64,000 nucleotides of DNA from Vibrio splendidus (GTDB lineage: Bacteria > Pseudomonadota > Gammaproteobacteria > Enterobacterales > Vibrionaceae): positions 1 through 64,000 of the forward strand of contig NZ_MCUN01000052.1 of NCBI RefSeq assembly GCF_002873455.1. The letters are read 5' to 3'. Within the stretch, counting starts at the first letter, position 1, and every line of letters starts with the position of its first letter. Positions 26,180 to 34,274 of this stretch are shown one piece after another. The position numbers and the translations under genes are program-made. The notes under the pieces are model-generated. The model made no database searches. It was given only the letters and a program-made list of their open reading frames with translations, and was not told where the DNA came from.

Positions 26180-28036
26180 GTGCTAAACCGTTATCCGTTA
26201 TGGAAGTATTTGATGGTGGTGTTTGCCATCGCTATCGCCGCGTTGTACGCACTTCCGAATATATACGGTGAAGATCCGGCAGTTCAAGTTACAGGGGCGC
26301 GTGGCGCCTCTGTAGATCTGTCTACGCTGGATGCTGTCACCAATGCTCTTGAAGCAGAAAACCTTTCTACTAAATCCGTTGCTCTCGAAAACGGTTCTAT
26401 TCTTGTTCGCTTTAACGATACAGACACGCAAATTAGTGCCCGTGATATCATCACAGAAGCACTAAGTGATGACGTTATCGTTGCTTTGAATCTAGCGCCT
26501 TCAACTCCAGATTGGCTTGAATCTATTGGTGCTGCACCAATGAAACTGGGTCTTGATCTACGTGGTGGTGTTCACTTCTTAATGGAAGTGGATATGGATG
26601 CTGCGATGCAAAAGCTAGTTGGCCAACAAGAAGAAGCTTTCCGTAGTGAACTTCGTGAAGAAAAAATTCGTTACCGTGCTATTCGCCCATCGGGTAAAGA
26701 TGCCGTTGAAGTAATTCTACGTAACGAAGAGCAGCTTGCTGAAGCGAAATCGCTACTGCAATCTAAGCACCAAGATATGACGTTCGTAGATTCAGAATCT
26801 AATGGTCGTTTCTCTTTGGTTGCTCGTTTTACAGACGCTCGCCTTCAAGAAATCCGTAACTACGCAGTAGAGCAAAACATTACCATTCTACGTAACCGTG
26901 TTAACGAACTTGGTGTTGCTGAGCCTTTGGTTCAACGTCAAGGTGCTAGCCGTATCGTAGTGGAATTGCCTGGTGTTCAAGATACGGCGCGCGCTAAAGA
27001 AATTCTTGGTGCAACGGCGACGCTTGAGTTCCGTGAAGTTGATAGTAGTGCTGACTTAGCCGCTGCCGCTTCTGGTCGTGCCCCTGCGGGTAGCGAAATC
27101 AAGCAAGACCGTGATGGTCGCCCTGTGGTACTTAAGAAGCGCGTTATTCTAGGCGGTTCAAGTATTACTGATGCAAGCTCAAGTGTTGATGAATATGGTC
27201 GTCCACAAGTTAACATCTCGCTAGATAGCGAAGGTGGTAGCAAGATGTCTACGTTCTCTCGTCAGAATATCGGTAAGCTTATGGCTACGGTATTTGCAGA
27301 GTACAAAGACAGTGGTCGTAAAACACCAGAAGGTCGAGTGATCTTAAGTAAGCACGAAGAAGTGATCAACCAAGCGACGATTCAATCTGCGCTTGGCCGT
27401 AACTTCCGTATTACGGGTATCGACTCAACGGCTGAAGCTCATAACTTGGCACTTTTACTACGTGCTGGTGCATTGATTGCACCTATCTCGATTGTAGAAG
27501 AGCGTACGATTGGTCCATCTATGGGTCAACAAAACATCGATATGGGTATCATGGCGATGGTTTGGGGTATGGCTGCTGTAATGTTGTTTACTCTGCTTTA
27601 CTACCGTACTTTCGGTTTGATTGCGAACGTTGCTCTGATGGCTAACTTGGTGTTGATTATCGGTGTTATGTCGATGATTCCGGGGGCTACTATGACTCTG
27701 CCAGGTATTGCCGGTATCGTATTGACGGTTGGTATGGCGGTTGATGCCAACGTACTTATCTTTGAGCGTATACGTGAAGAACTTCGAGATGGACGTAGTC
27801 CACAACAAGCGATTCACCAAGGTTATGCGAACGCATTTAGCACCATCGCCGATGCCAATATCACCACACTACTGACAGCAATTATTCTATTTGCTGTAGG
27901 TACAGGTGCAATTAAAGGCTTCGCGGTAACGCTGTCTATCGGTATCTTAACTTCAATGTTTACAGCTATTGTCGGAACACGTTGTATCGTGAACCTGATG
28001 TATGGCGGCAAACGCGTTAAGAAACTGTCGATCTAA
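26180..28036 (+). CDS. secD: Protein translocase subunit SecD
   Basis: An RND-family membrane subunit that uses the proton gradient to pull secreted proteins through SecYEG. The start is a GTG with an AGAGGATC ribosome site. A first membrane helix lies near residues 7-27, then the large periplasmic P1 domain with MKLGLDLRGGVHFLMEVD. The C-terminal helices contain GIAGIVLTVGMAVDANVLIF. It has 618 residues, as in E. coli (about 615). SecF follows after 14 nt. Confidence 0.98.
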   Translation: MLNRYPLWKYLMVVFAIAIAALYALPNIYGEDPAVQVTGARGASVDLSTLDAVTNALEAENLSTKSVALENGSILVRFNDTDTQISARDIITEALSDDVIVALNLAPSTPDWLESIGAAPMKLGLDLRGGVHFLMEVDMDAAMQKLVGQQEEAFRSELREEKIRYRAIRPSGKDAVEVILRNEEQLAEAKSLLQSKHQDMTFVDSESNGRFSLVARFTDARLQEIRNYAVEQNITILRNRVNELGVAEPLVQRQGASRIVVELPGVQDTARAKEILGATATLEFREVDSSADLAAAASGRAPAGSEIKQDRDGRPVVLKKRVILGGSSITDASSSVDEYGRPQVNISLDSEGGSKMSTFSRQNIGKLMATVFAEYKDSGRKTPEGRVILSKHEEVINQATIQSALGRNFRITGIDSTAEAHNLALLLRAGALIAPISIVEERTIGPSMGQQNIDMGIMAMVWGMAAVMLFTLLYYRTFGLIANVALMANLVLIIGVMSMIPGATMTLPGIAGIVLTVGMAVDANVLIFERIREELRDGRSPQQAIHQGYANAFSTIADANITTLLTAIILFAVGTGAIKGFAVTLSIGILTSMFTAIVGTRCIVNLMYGGKRVKKLSI

Positions 28037-28050
28037 GGCTAGGAATTAAT

Positions 28051-28998
28051 ATGTTTCAGATTCTAAAAGCAGAAAAAATGATCGACTTTATGCGTTGGTC
28101 AAAGGTTGCCTTTTTATTCTCAATCTTGATGATTGGTACTGCCATCTTTACCTTAACAACGAAATCGTTGAATTGGGGTCTAGATTTTACCGGTGGTACT
28201 CTGATTGAAGTGGGTTTTGAGCAACCAGCAAACCTACCTGATATCCGTAGTGCACTAGAAGCGGAAGGTTTCGGTGATGCAACGGTACAGAACTTTGGTT
28301 CTGCACGTGAGGTAATGGTTCGTTTACGTCCACGTGACGGTGTTGCTGGCGAAACGCTTGGTAACCAGATCCTGTCTGCAATTAAAGATGGCACTGGTGA
28401 GCAAGTTGAGATGCGTCGTATCGAGTTCGTTGGCCCTAATGTAGGTGACGAGCTAACAGAAGCGGGTGGCCTTGCTATCCTTGTTTCTCTGATCTGTATC
28501 TTGATCTATGTGTCAGTGCGATTCGAATGGCGTTTGGCGGCAGGTGCGGTACTAGCACTGGCGCACGACGTTATCATCACTCTAGGTGTGTTCTCTCTAA
28601 TGCAAATTGAGGTAGATCTTACTATCGTAGCAGCCTTGCTAACGGTAGTCGGTTACTCCCTCAACGATACCATAGTAGTATTTGACCGTATTCGTGAGAA
28701 CTTCCGTAAGATGCGTAAAGGTGAAGCTCCTGAAGTACTGAACAGCTCAATCACACAAACATTGAGCCGTACACTGATTACTTCTGGTACAACGTTATTC
28801 GTAGTTATCGCGCTGTTCGCTCAGGGCGGTGCTATGATTCACGGCTTCGCGACTGCACTTCTATTGGGTATTACCGTTGGTACTTATTCTTCTATCTACG
28901 TTGCCTCTGCACTCGCTATGAAGTTGGGTATTACGCGTGAACACCTAATGCCACCACAAGTGGATAAAGAAGGTGAAGAGTTTGACGAAATGCCTTAG
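28051..28998 (+). CDS. secF: Protein translocase subunit SecF
   Basis: The partner of SecD. It has six membrane helices and one periplasmic domain, with the family motifs WGLDFTGGTLIEVGF, VGYSLNDTIVVFDRIREN and SRTLITSGTTLFVVIALF. The length of 315 residues is typical. It is the last gene of the cluster and is followed by a strong terminator. Confidence 0.98.
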   Translation: MFQILKAEKMIDFMRWSKVAFLFSILMIGTAIFTLTTKSLNWGLDFTGGTLIEVGFEQPANLPDIRSALEAEGFGDATVQNFGSAREVMVRLRPRDGVAGETLGNQILSAIKDGTGEQVEMRRIEFVGPNVGDELTEAGGLAILVSLICILIYVSVRFEWRLAAGAVLALAHDVIITLGVFSLMQIEVDLTIVAALLTVVGYSLNDTIVVFDRIRENFRKMRKGEAPEVLNSSITQTLSRTLITSGTTLFVVIALFAQGGAMIHGFATALLLGITVGTYSSIYVASALAMKLGITREHLMPPQVDKEGEEFDEMP

Positions 28999-29026
28999 GC
29001 CTTGGCTTAACAATTTTCGCTGAACC

Positions 29027-29058
29027 AAAAAAACCGCTAGGCAACTAGCGGTTTTTTT
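29027..29058 (+). terminator. Terminator of the secDF operon
   Basis: AAACCGCTAG and CTAGCGGTTT form a 10-bp perfect stem with a GCAA tetraloop, preceded by A and followed by seven T. Confidence 0.95.
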
Positions 29059-29151
29059 ACGTCTGTATTCTGTCGATAAGCTCTACGCAACTTATTGGCG
29101 AATTGCGTTGTGCTCATCGCAACTAACCGCCATCTTGCTCGTATCGCAGAT

Positions 29152-29181
29152 ACAAAAAAGCCCCGCAATAGCGAGGCTTTG
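29152..29181 (-). terminator. Terminator of suhB
   Basis: On the minus strand, AAGCCTCGC pairs with GCGGGGCTT across a TATT loop and is followed by a T-run. It lies about 45 nt past the suhB stop. Confidence 0.85.
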
Positions 29182-29226
29182 AAAATCTTCTGCTCTTAAC
29201 TAAAGAGCATTAACGTAAGGTCTGAA

Positions 29227-30030
29227 TTACTTCAGCATACCTTCGTTAGAGTTCTCACGAACGTGCTTAAGAATAGACTTAACACCACGTGCGCTTGAAG
29301 CAACAACATTACCAGACGTCATGTAATCAGTACCGCCAGCAAAGTCAGTCATGATAGCGCCAGCTTCACGAGCGATTAGATCGCCAGCTGCTAGATCCCA
29401 TGGCTTAAGGCCTAGTTCTAGGTAGCCGTCAACACGGCCAGCCGCTAGGTAACATAGGTCAAGTGCTGGAGAGCCAGTACGACGGAAGTCCGCACAATCA
29501 ACGAATAGACCAGAGATGATCTTCATGAAAGATTCAGAGTGTTGTTTTTGCTTGAATGGGAAACCAGTCGCTAGAACAGTACCTTGAAGGTCTTTAAGTT
29601 GAGTAACACGCATACGAGCGTTGTTAAGTTGAGCGCCAGAGCCACGTTGAGCTGTGAATAGCTCGTTTAGCATTGGGTCATAAACACAAGCAACTTCTGT
29701 ACGACCGTTCATACGAACAGCAATAGATACAGAGAAGTGAGGGAAACCTTTTACAAAGTTGTTGGTGCCATCTAGTGGGTCAACGATCCATTGTACGTCA
29801 GAATCTTTACCTTCAGTTAGGCCTGACTCTTCAGAAATAATGCTGTGCTCTGGGTAAGATGATTTGATTGTCTCAATAATCATGTACTCAGCTTCTTGAG
29901 CAATGTTAGTAACGTAATCGTTGTTACCTTTTAGAGACGATTCGATCTTATCAGTTGTTTCTAGAGATTTAGCAATATGGTTGCCAGCTTTACGCGCAGC
30001 GCGTATCGCAATGTTTAGCATTGGATGCAT
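29227..30030 (-). CDS. suhB: Inositol-1-monophosphatase SuhB
   Basis: A Mg-dependent inositol monophosphatase. In E. coli it also acts in the Nus antitermination complex on rRNA operons. It shows IISEESG, the metal-binding motif WIVDPLDGTNNFVKGFPHFS near residue 85 and the C-terminal motif KPWDLAAGDLIAREAGA. The length of 267 residues is standard. It is divergent from trmJ, with a TATACT -10 candidate on the minus strand near 30080. Confidence 0.97.
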   Translation of the reverse strand: MHPMLNIAIRAARKAGNHIAKSLETTDKIESSLKGNNDYVTNIAQEAEYMIIETIKSSYPEHSIISEESGLTEGKDSDVQWIVDPLDGTNNFVKGFPHFSVSIAVRMNGRTEVACVYDPMLNELFTAQRGSGAQLNNARMRVTQLKDLQGTVLATGFPFKQKQHSESFMKIISGLFVDCADFRRTGSPALDLCYLAAGRVDGYLELGLKPWDLAAGDLIAREAGAIMTDFAGGTDYMTSGNVVASSARGVKSILKHVRENSNEGMLK

Positions 30031-30211
30031 ATGGTTTTTCCCACAAGATGTTAAAGAACAATTTAAAGCGGCGGCGAGTATACCAAAGTTTCCCCAAAAT
30101 GGAAGTGGTTATTTTTTGAACTCTTAGTTTCACATTCCGAGAAGGGTCTGACCATTTTACTTTGCTATGTGTTAATATCTCGCGATTATTTTTAAAGTGG
30201 TGTCATATAGC

Positions 30212-30940
30212 ATGTTAGACAATGTAAAAGTCGTTCTGGTTGGTACGTCTCATTCAGGGAATATCGGATCAGCAGCTCGCGCAATGAAAGTGATGGGTTT
30301 GAGTCAATTAGTTCTTGTAGACCCTCAATGTGAAGTTGACGAGCAGACCTTAGCACTGGCTGCGGGTGCAGGTGACATCGCAGAAAACGCGACCATTGTG
30401 TCTACACTGGATGAAGCAGTAAAAGACTGTGGTTTGGTGGTCGGCTCAAGTGCTCGTTCAAGAACACTTGAATGGCCAATGCTTGAGCCTCGTGAGTGCG
30501 GACAAAAGTTTGCAATTGAAGGTCAAAAGCACCCAGTCGCATTAGTCTTTGGTCGTGAACGTACGGGGCTAACGAACGATGAGCTTCAGAAGTGTCATTT
30601 CCACGTATGTATCCCCGCTAACCCAGAGTACAGCTCATTAAATCTAGCGATGGCAGTACAGACACTGAGCTATGAAGTTCGCGTGGCACACCTTGATATG
30701 GTGGCTAGCCAGTACCAGCCGCAGCAACAAGATGACTACCCTCGTCACGAAGAACTAGAAATGTTCTATGAACACCTTGAAAAAGTGATCATTGATACCC
30801 AATTTATCTCTAAGGATAAGCCGGGTCAGGTGATGAACAAGCTACGTCGTTTATTCAGCCGAGCTCGTCCTGAACTGCAAGAGATCAATACTCTACGTGG
30901 TATTTTGACTTCAATTGAGAAGATCAAAAACGACAAATAA
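30212..30940 (+). CDS. trmJ: tRNA (cytidine/uridine-2'-O-)-methyltransferase TrmJ
   Basis: Methylates the 2'-hydroxyl of nucleotide 32 in tRNAs. It is a SPOUT-family enzyme with the N-terminus MLDNVKVVLVGTSHSGNIG and the knot motifs ALVFGRERTGLTNDEL and IPANPEYSSLNLAMAVQ. I start at the ATG at 30212, which aligns with other TrmJ proteins and gives 242 residues. A GTG at 30197 in the same frame is less likely. It sits directly before the isc operon, as in many gamma-proteobacteria. Confidence 0.96.
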   Translation: MLDNVKVVLVGTSHSGNIGSAARAMKVMGLSQLVLVDPQCEVDEQTLALAAGAGDIAENATIVSTLDEAVKDCGLVVGSSARSRTLEWPMLEPRECGQKFAIEGQKHPVALVFGRERTGLTNDELQKCHFHVCIPANPEYSSLNLAMAVQTLSYEVRVAHLDMVASQYQPQQQDDYPRHEELEMFYEHLEKVIIDTQFISKDKPGQVMNKLRRLFSRARPELQEINTLRGILTSIEKIKNDK

Positions 30941-30964
30941 AATCCACCCTACTTGTAGGGATGA

Positions 30965-31014
30965 ATACCTGACTAAAATAGTCAACTAAATACTTGACCA
31001 ATTTAGTCGGGTAT
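30965..31014 (+). promoter_or_regulatory. Two abutting type-1 IscR binding sites
   Basis: Two 25-bp sites lie end to end: 30965-30989 (ATACCTGACT ... AGTCAACTAA) and 30990-31014 (ATACTTGACC ... AGTCGGGTAT). Both follow the type-1 IscR pattern with GACT/GACC and AGTC half-sites around an A/T-rich centre. The clustered Fe-S form of IscR would repress the operon here. Confidence 0.9.
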
Positions 31015-31056
31015 GGGAAGATTCCAACCACATAAACAATGTGGATACGGTGTGAT

Positions 31057-31578
31057 ATGAAACTTACATCTAAAGGAAGATATGCGGTAACAGCTATGCT
31101 AGATGTAGCACTGCATTCGCAAAAGAGCCCAGTTCCTCTGGCTGACATTTCAGAGCGACAAGGCATCTCGTTATCTTACTTAGAGCAACTATTTTCTAAG
31201 TTACGTAAGGCTGGCTTAGTTGCTAGTGTTCGTGGTCCTGGCGGTGGTTACCGTCTAGGTGCTGAAGCGAGCGACATCGCTGTCGGAACTGTGATTGCTG
31301 CAGTAGACGAATCAGTTGATGCAACTAAGTGTCACGGTCGAGCAGATTGCCAAGGTGGCAGTCGTTGTTTAACTCACACTTTATGGCGTGATTTAAGCTC
31401 CCGAATCAGCAGCTTCTTAAACGACATTACGCTCGGTGAGTTAATGAAAGATAACGAAGTTTTACAGATTTCTGATCGTCAAGATATCGATCTTGCGGTT
31501 AATAATAGTTTTGCACATAAAAATACGAGCACTACAACGATTAGTGCAGCACCTCACGGTGTTAATGCCCGCTCTTAG
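31057..31578 (+). CDS. iscR: Fe-S cluster regulator IscR
   Basis: An Rrf2-family repressor of the isc operon that senses Fe-S status by carrying a [2Fe-2S] cluster. The start at 31057 gives the standard MKLTSKGRYAVTAMLDVALH (173 residues); a frame opening at 31039 adds six residues that do not belong. The cluster ligands are in CHGRADCQGGSRCLTHTLW. The winged helix contains GISLSYLEQLFSKLRKAGLV. Two operators lie upstream. iscS follows after 27 nt. Confidence 0.97.
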   Translation: MKLTSKGRYAVTAMLDVALHSQKSPVPLADISERQGISLSYLEQLFSKLRKAGLVASVRGPGGGYRLGAEASDIAVGTVIAAVDESVDATKCHGRADCQGGSRCLTHTLWRDLSSRISSFLNDITLGELMKDNEVLQISDRQDIDLAVNNSFAHKNTSTTTISAAPHGVNARS

Positions 31579-31605
31579 CGGTCAGTTTTTACATTGGAGT
31601 AGAAA

Positions 31606-32820
31606 ATGAAACTGCCTATTTACTTTGACTATTCAGCTACATGCCCAGTCGATCCACGTGTTGCTGAAAAAATGGTTCAGTGTATGACGATGGACGGTAA
31701 CTTCGGTAACCCTGCATCTCGTTCACACCGTTACGGCTGGCAGGCAGAAGAATCAGTAGATAATGCTCGTGAGCAAATTGCCGATCTACTAAATGCAGAC
31801 CCACGTGAGATTGTTTTCACGTCAGGTGCTACTGAGTCAGACAACCTTGCTATCAAAGGTGCAGCGCACTTTTACGAGAAGAAAGGTAAGCACGTAATCA
31901 CGTGTAAAACAGAACATAAAGCGGTTCTTGATCCATGTCGCCAATTAGAGCGTGAAGGTTTTGAGGTGACTTACCTTGAACCTGAATCTAACGGCATCAT
32001 CGATCTAGACAAGCTACAGGCAGCAATGCGTGAAGATACTGTTCTTGTTTCTATCATGCACGTAAACAACGAGATTGGTGTGATCCAAGATATCTCTGCA
32101 ATCGGCGAATTATGTCGTTCATGCAAGATCATCTTCCACGTTGATGCGGCTCAGTCTGCGGGCAGAATCCCACTAGATGTAAAAGAGATGAAAGTTGACC
32201 TTATCTCTCTTTCTGCGCACAAAGCATACGGCCCTAAAGGCATCGGCGCTTTGTACGTTCGTCGTAAGCCACGTATTCGCCTAGAAGCGCAAATGCATGG
32301 TGGCGGTCATGAACGTGGTTTCCGTTCTGGTACGCTTGCTACTCACCAAATCGTGGGTATGGGCGAAGCATTTGCTATCGCTAAACAAGACATGCAGAAA
32401 GATTACGATCACGCACTAGCTCTTCGTGAACGCCTACTTAAAGGTGTTCAAGATCTAGAAGCAGTAACCGTAAACGGCGACTTAGACCAACGTGTACCAC
32501 ACAACCTAAACGTGAGCTTTGCTTTCGTTGAAGGTGAGTCTCTGCTTATGTCTTTAAAAGACCTAGCAGTATCATCAGGTTCTGCATGTACATCAGCAAG
32601 CCTAGAGCCTTCATACGTTTTACGTGCTCTTGGTTTGAACGATGAACTGGCACACAGCTCAGTACGTTTCTCATTCGGCCGTTTTACAACGGAAGAAGAA
32701 ATCGACTACGCGATTGCTCAAATCCGCGTGGCGGTAAACAAATTACGCGACATGTCTCCTCTATGGGATATGTATAAAGAAGGGATTGATTTGAACACTG
32801 TTGAGTGGGCTCATCACTAA
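31606..32820 (+). CDS. iscS: Cysteine desulfurase IscS
   Basis: A PLP enzyme that takes sulfur from cysteine for Fe-S clusters and tRNA thiolation. The PLP lysine is in SAHKAYGPKGIGALYVRR near residue 206, and the sulfur-carrying Cys is in SSGSACTSASLEPSYVLRAL near residue 328. The N-terminus KLPIYFDYSATCPVDPRV is diagnostic. It is 404 residues, as in E. coli, and is the second gene of the isc operon. Confidence 0.98.
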   Translation: MKLPIYFDYSATCPVDPRVAEKMVQCMTMDGNFGNPASRSHRYGWQAEESVDNAREQIADLLNADPREIVFTSGATESDNLAIKGAAHFYEKKGKHVITCKTEHKAVLDPCRQLEREGFEVTYLEPESNGIIDLDKLQAAMREDTVLVSIMHVNNEIGVIQDISAIGELCRSCKIIFHVDAAQSAGRIPLDVKEMKVDLISLSAHKAYGPKGIGALYVRRKPRIRLEAQMHGGGHERGFRSGTLATHQIVGMGEAFAIAKQDMQKDYDHALALRERLLKGVQDLEAVTVNGDLDQRVPHNLNVSFAFVEGESLLMSLKDLAVSSGSACTSASLEPSYVLRALGLNDELAHSSVRFSFGRFTTEEEIDYAIAQIRVAVNKLRDMSPLWDMYKEGIDLNTVEWAHH

Positions 32821-32853
32821 TCTCACGGAAATAGAGGATTCGAGGTAACTATC

Positions 32854-33231
32854 ATGGCATATAGCGAAAAAGTAATTGATCACTACGAAAACCCACGTAA
32901 CGTAGGTTCGTTTGATAAAGAAGACCCAAGTGTAGGTAGCGGTATGGTTGGCGCACCAGCTTGTGGTGACGTGATGAAACTGCAAATCAAAGTATCTGCA
33001 GAAGGTATTATTGAAGACGCAAAATTCAAGACTTACGGTTGCGGTAGCGCAATCGCTTCTAGCTCACTAGTAACTGAGTGGGTTAAAGGTAAAAGTATTG
33101 ATGAAGCGGCTGCAATCAAAAACTCTGAAATCGCAGAAGAGCTTGAGTTGCCACCAGTGAAAGTTCACTGTTCAATTCTTGCTGAAGATGCAATCAAAGC
33201 AGCGGTTGCAGATTACAAAAAGAAGCACTAA
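32854..33231 (+). CDS. iscU: Fe-S scaffold protein IscU
   Basis: The scaffold on which [2Fe-2S] and [4Fe-4S] clusters are built. The three ligand Cys are in GAPACGDVMKLQIK, TYGCGSAIASSS and VHCSILAEDAI. The HscA recognition motif LPPVK directly precedes the third Cys. The length of 125 residues is standard. The gap to iscA contains a stable hairpin. Confidence 0.98.
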   Translation: MAYSEKVIDHYENPRNVGSFDKEDPSVGSGMVGAPACGDVMKLQIKVSAEGIIEDAKFKTYGCGSAIASSSLVTEWVKGKSIDEAAAIKNSEIAEELELPPVKVHCSILAEDAIKAAVADYKKKH

Positions 33232-33273
33232 TCGCTTCAATACCGTAATCACTACGAAAGATAAGTAATATTT

Positions 33274-33294
33274 GGGAGCACCCTTTGTGCTCCC
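33274..33294 (+). other. Hairpin in the iscU-iscA gap
   Basis: GGGAGCAC and GTGCTCCC form an 8-bp perfect GC-rich stem around a CCTTT loop. No T-run follows, so it is more likely a processing or stability element than a terminator. Confidence 0.55.
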
Positions 33295-33332
33295 CCTGAG
33301 TTCTCAATTTATATAAAACACAAGGTTGTAGT

Positions 33333-33656
33333 ATGGCCATCACCATGACAGATACGGCAGCAAGCCGAGTTCAAGCTTTCCTAGATAACCGTGGTAAAGG
33401 TCTCGGATTACGCTTAGCAGTAAAAACTACTGGCTGTTCGGGTATGGCGTATGTACTAGAGTTCGTTGACGAGCTTAACGAAGAAGACGAAGTGTTTGAG
33501 CATTCAGGTGTTAAGGTCATCATTGATCCAAAGAGTTTAGTATACCTAGATGGTACTGAGCTTGATTATGTAAAAGAAGGCCTAAACGAAGGTTTTGAAT
33601 TCAACAACCCTAACGCGAAAGGCGAATGTGGTTGTGGTGAGAGCTTCAATGTTTAA
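33333..33656 (+). CDS. iscA: Fe-S assembly protein IscA
   Basis: An A-type carrier of the isc system. The three conserved Cys lie in TTGCSGMAYVLEFVDE near residue 35 and in the C-terminal GECGCGESFNV. The length of 107 residues is standard. It lies about 100 nt after iscU and 80 nt before hscB; both gaps carry hairpins. Confidence 0.97.
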   Translation: MAITMTDTAASRVQAFLDNRGKGLGLRLAVKTTGCSGMAYVLEFVDELNEEDEVFEHSGVKVIIDPKSLVYLDGTELDYVKEGLNEGFEFNNPNAKGECGCGESFNV

Positions 33657-33694
33657 ACGCTTGAATCGTTAAGCGTTGTAAGCGAAGAATAAAA

Positions 33695-33718
33695 TTAGGC
33701 TCTGAACAAAGAGCCTAA
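33695..33718 (+). other. Hairpin in the iscA-hscB gap
   Basis: TTAGGCTCT and AGAGCCTAA form a 9-bp perfect stem with loop GAACAA, 19 nt before the hscB start. There is no T-run, so it is not a clear terminator. Confidence 0.5.
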
Positions 33719-33736
33719 ACTTAGGACCACCTTTAC

Positions 33737-34252
33737 ATGAATCATTTCGAATTATTTGGGCTACCACTTCAGTTTCAACTGGATGGTAGCCTTCTTTCTT
33801 CTCAGTTTAGAGATCTGCAACGCCAATTCCATCCTGATAAATTTGCGATAGCTTCTGAGCGTGATCGCTTATTAGCTGTGCAAAAAGCGGCACAAATCAA
33901 TGATGCGTATCAGGTATTGAAGAATCCAATCAGCCGAGCAGAATACCTGTTAGTTCAACACGGTGAAGACATTCGTGGCGAACAACAAACCATGCAAGAT
34001 CCGATGTTCCTGATGGAGCAGATGGAATTGCGTGAAGAGCTGGAAGACATCGCAGACAGTTCTGACCCTGAAGATGCGCTATTTGCATTTGAAGGCAAGG
34101 TTAGCAAAATGTATAAACAACAATTAAGCGCTATCCAACAAGAACTCGAAAGTGAAGCTTGGTTAGAAGCTGCAGACCGAGTAAGAAAGCTTAAGTTTAT
34201 TGCAAAATTAAAGAATGAAATCGAATTAGTTGAAGATCGTTTGATCGGCTAG
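33737..34252 (+). CDS. hscB: Fe-S co-chaperone HscB
   Basis: A J-domain co-chaperone that brings IscU to HscA. The N-terminal J domain has the HPD motif in RQFHPDKFAIASERD, followed by QINDAYQVLKNPISRAEYLL. The C-terminal helical domain binds IscU. The length of 171 residues is typical. Its stop lies 22 nt before the hscA start. Confidence 0.97.
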   Translation: MNHFELFGLPLQFQLDGSLLSSQFRDLQRQFHPDKFAIASERDRLLAVQKAAQINDAYQVLKNPISRAEYLLVQHGEDIRGEQQTMQDPMFLMEQMELREELEDIADSSDPEDALFAFEGKVSKMYKQQLSAIQQELESEAWLEAADRVRKLKFIAKLKNEIELVEDRLIG

Positions 34253-34274
34253 TTTGTATAACAAGGATACCTCC

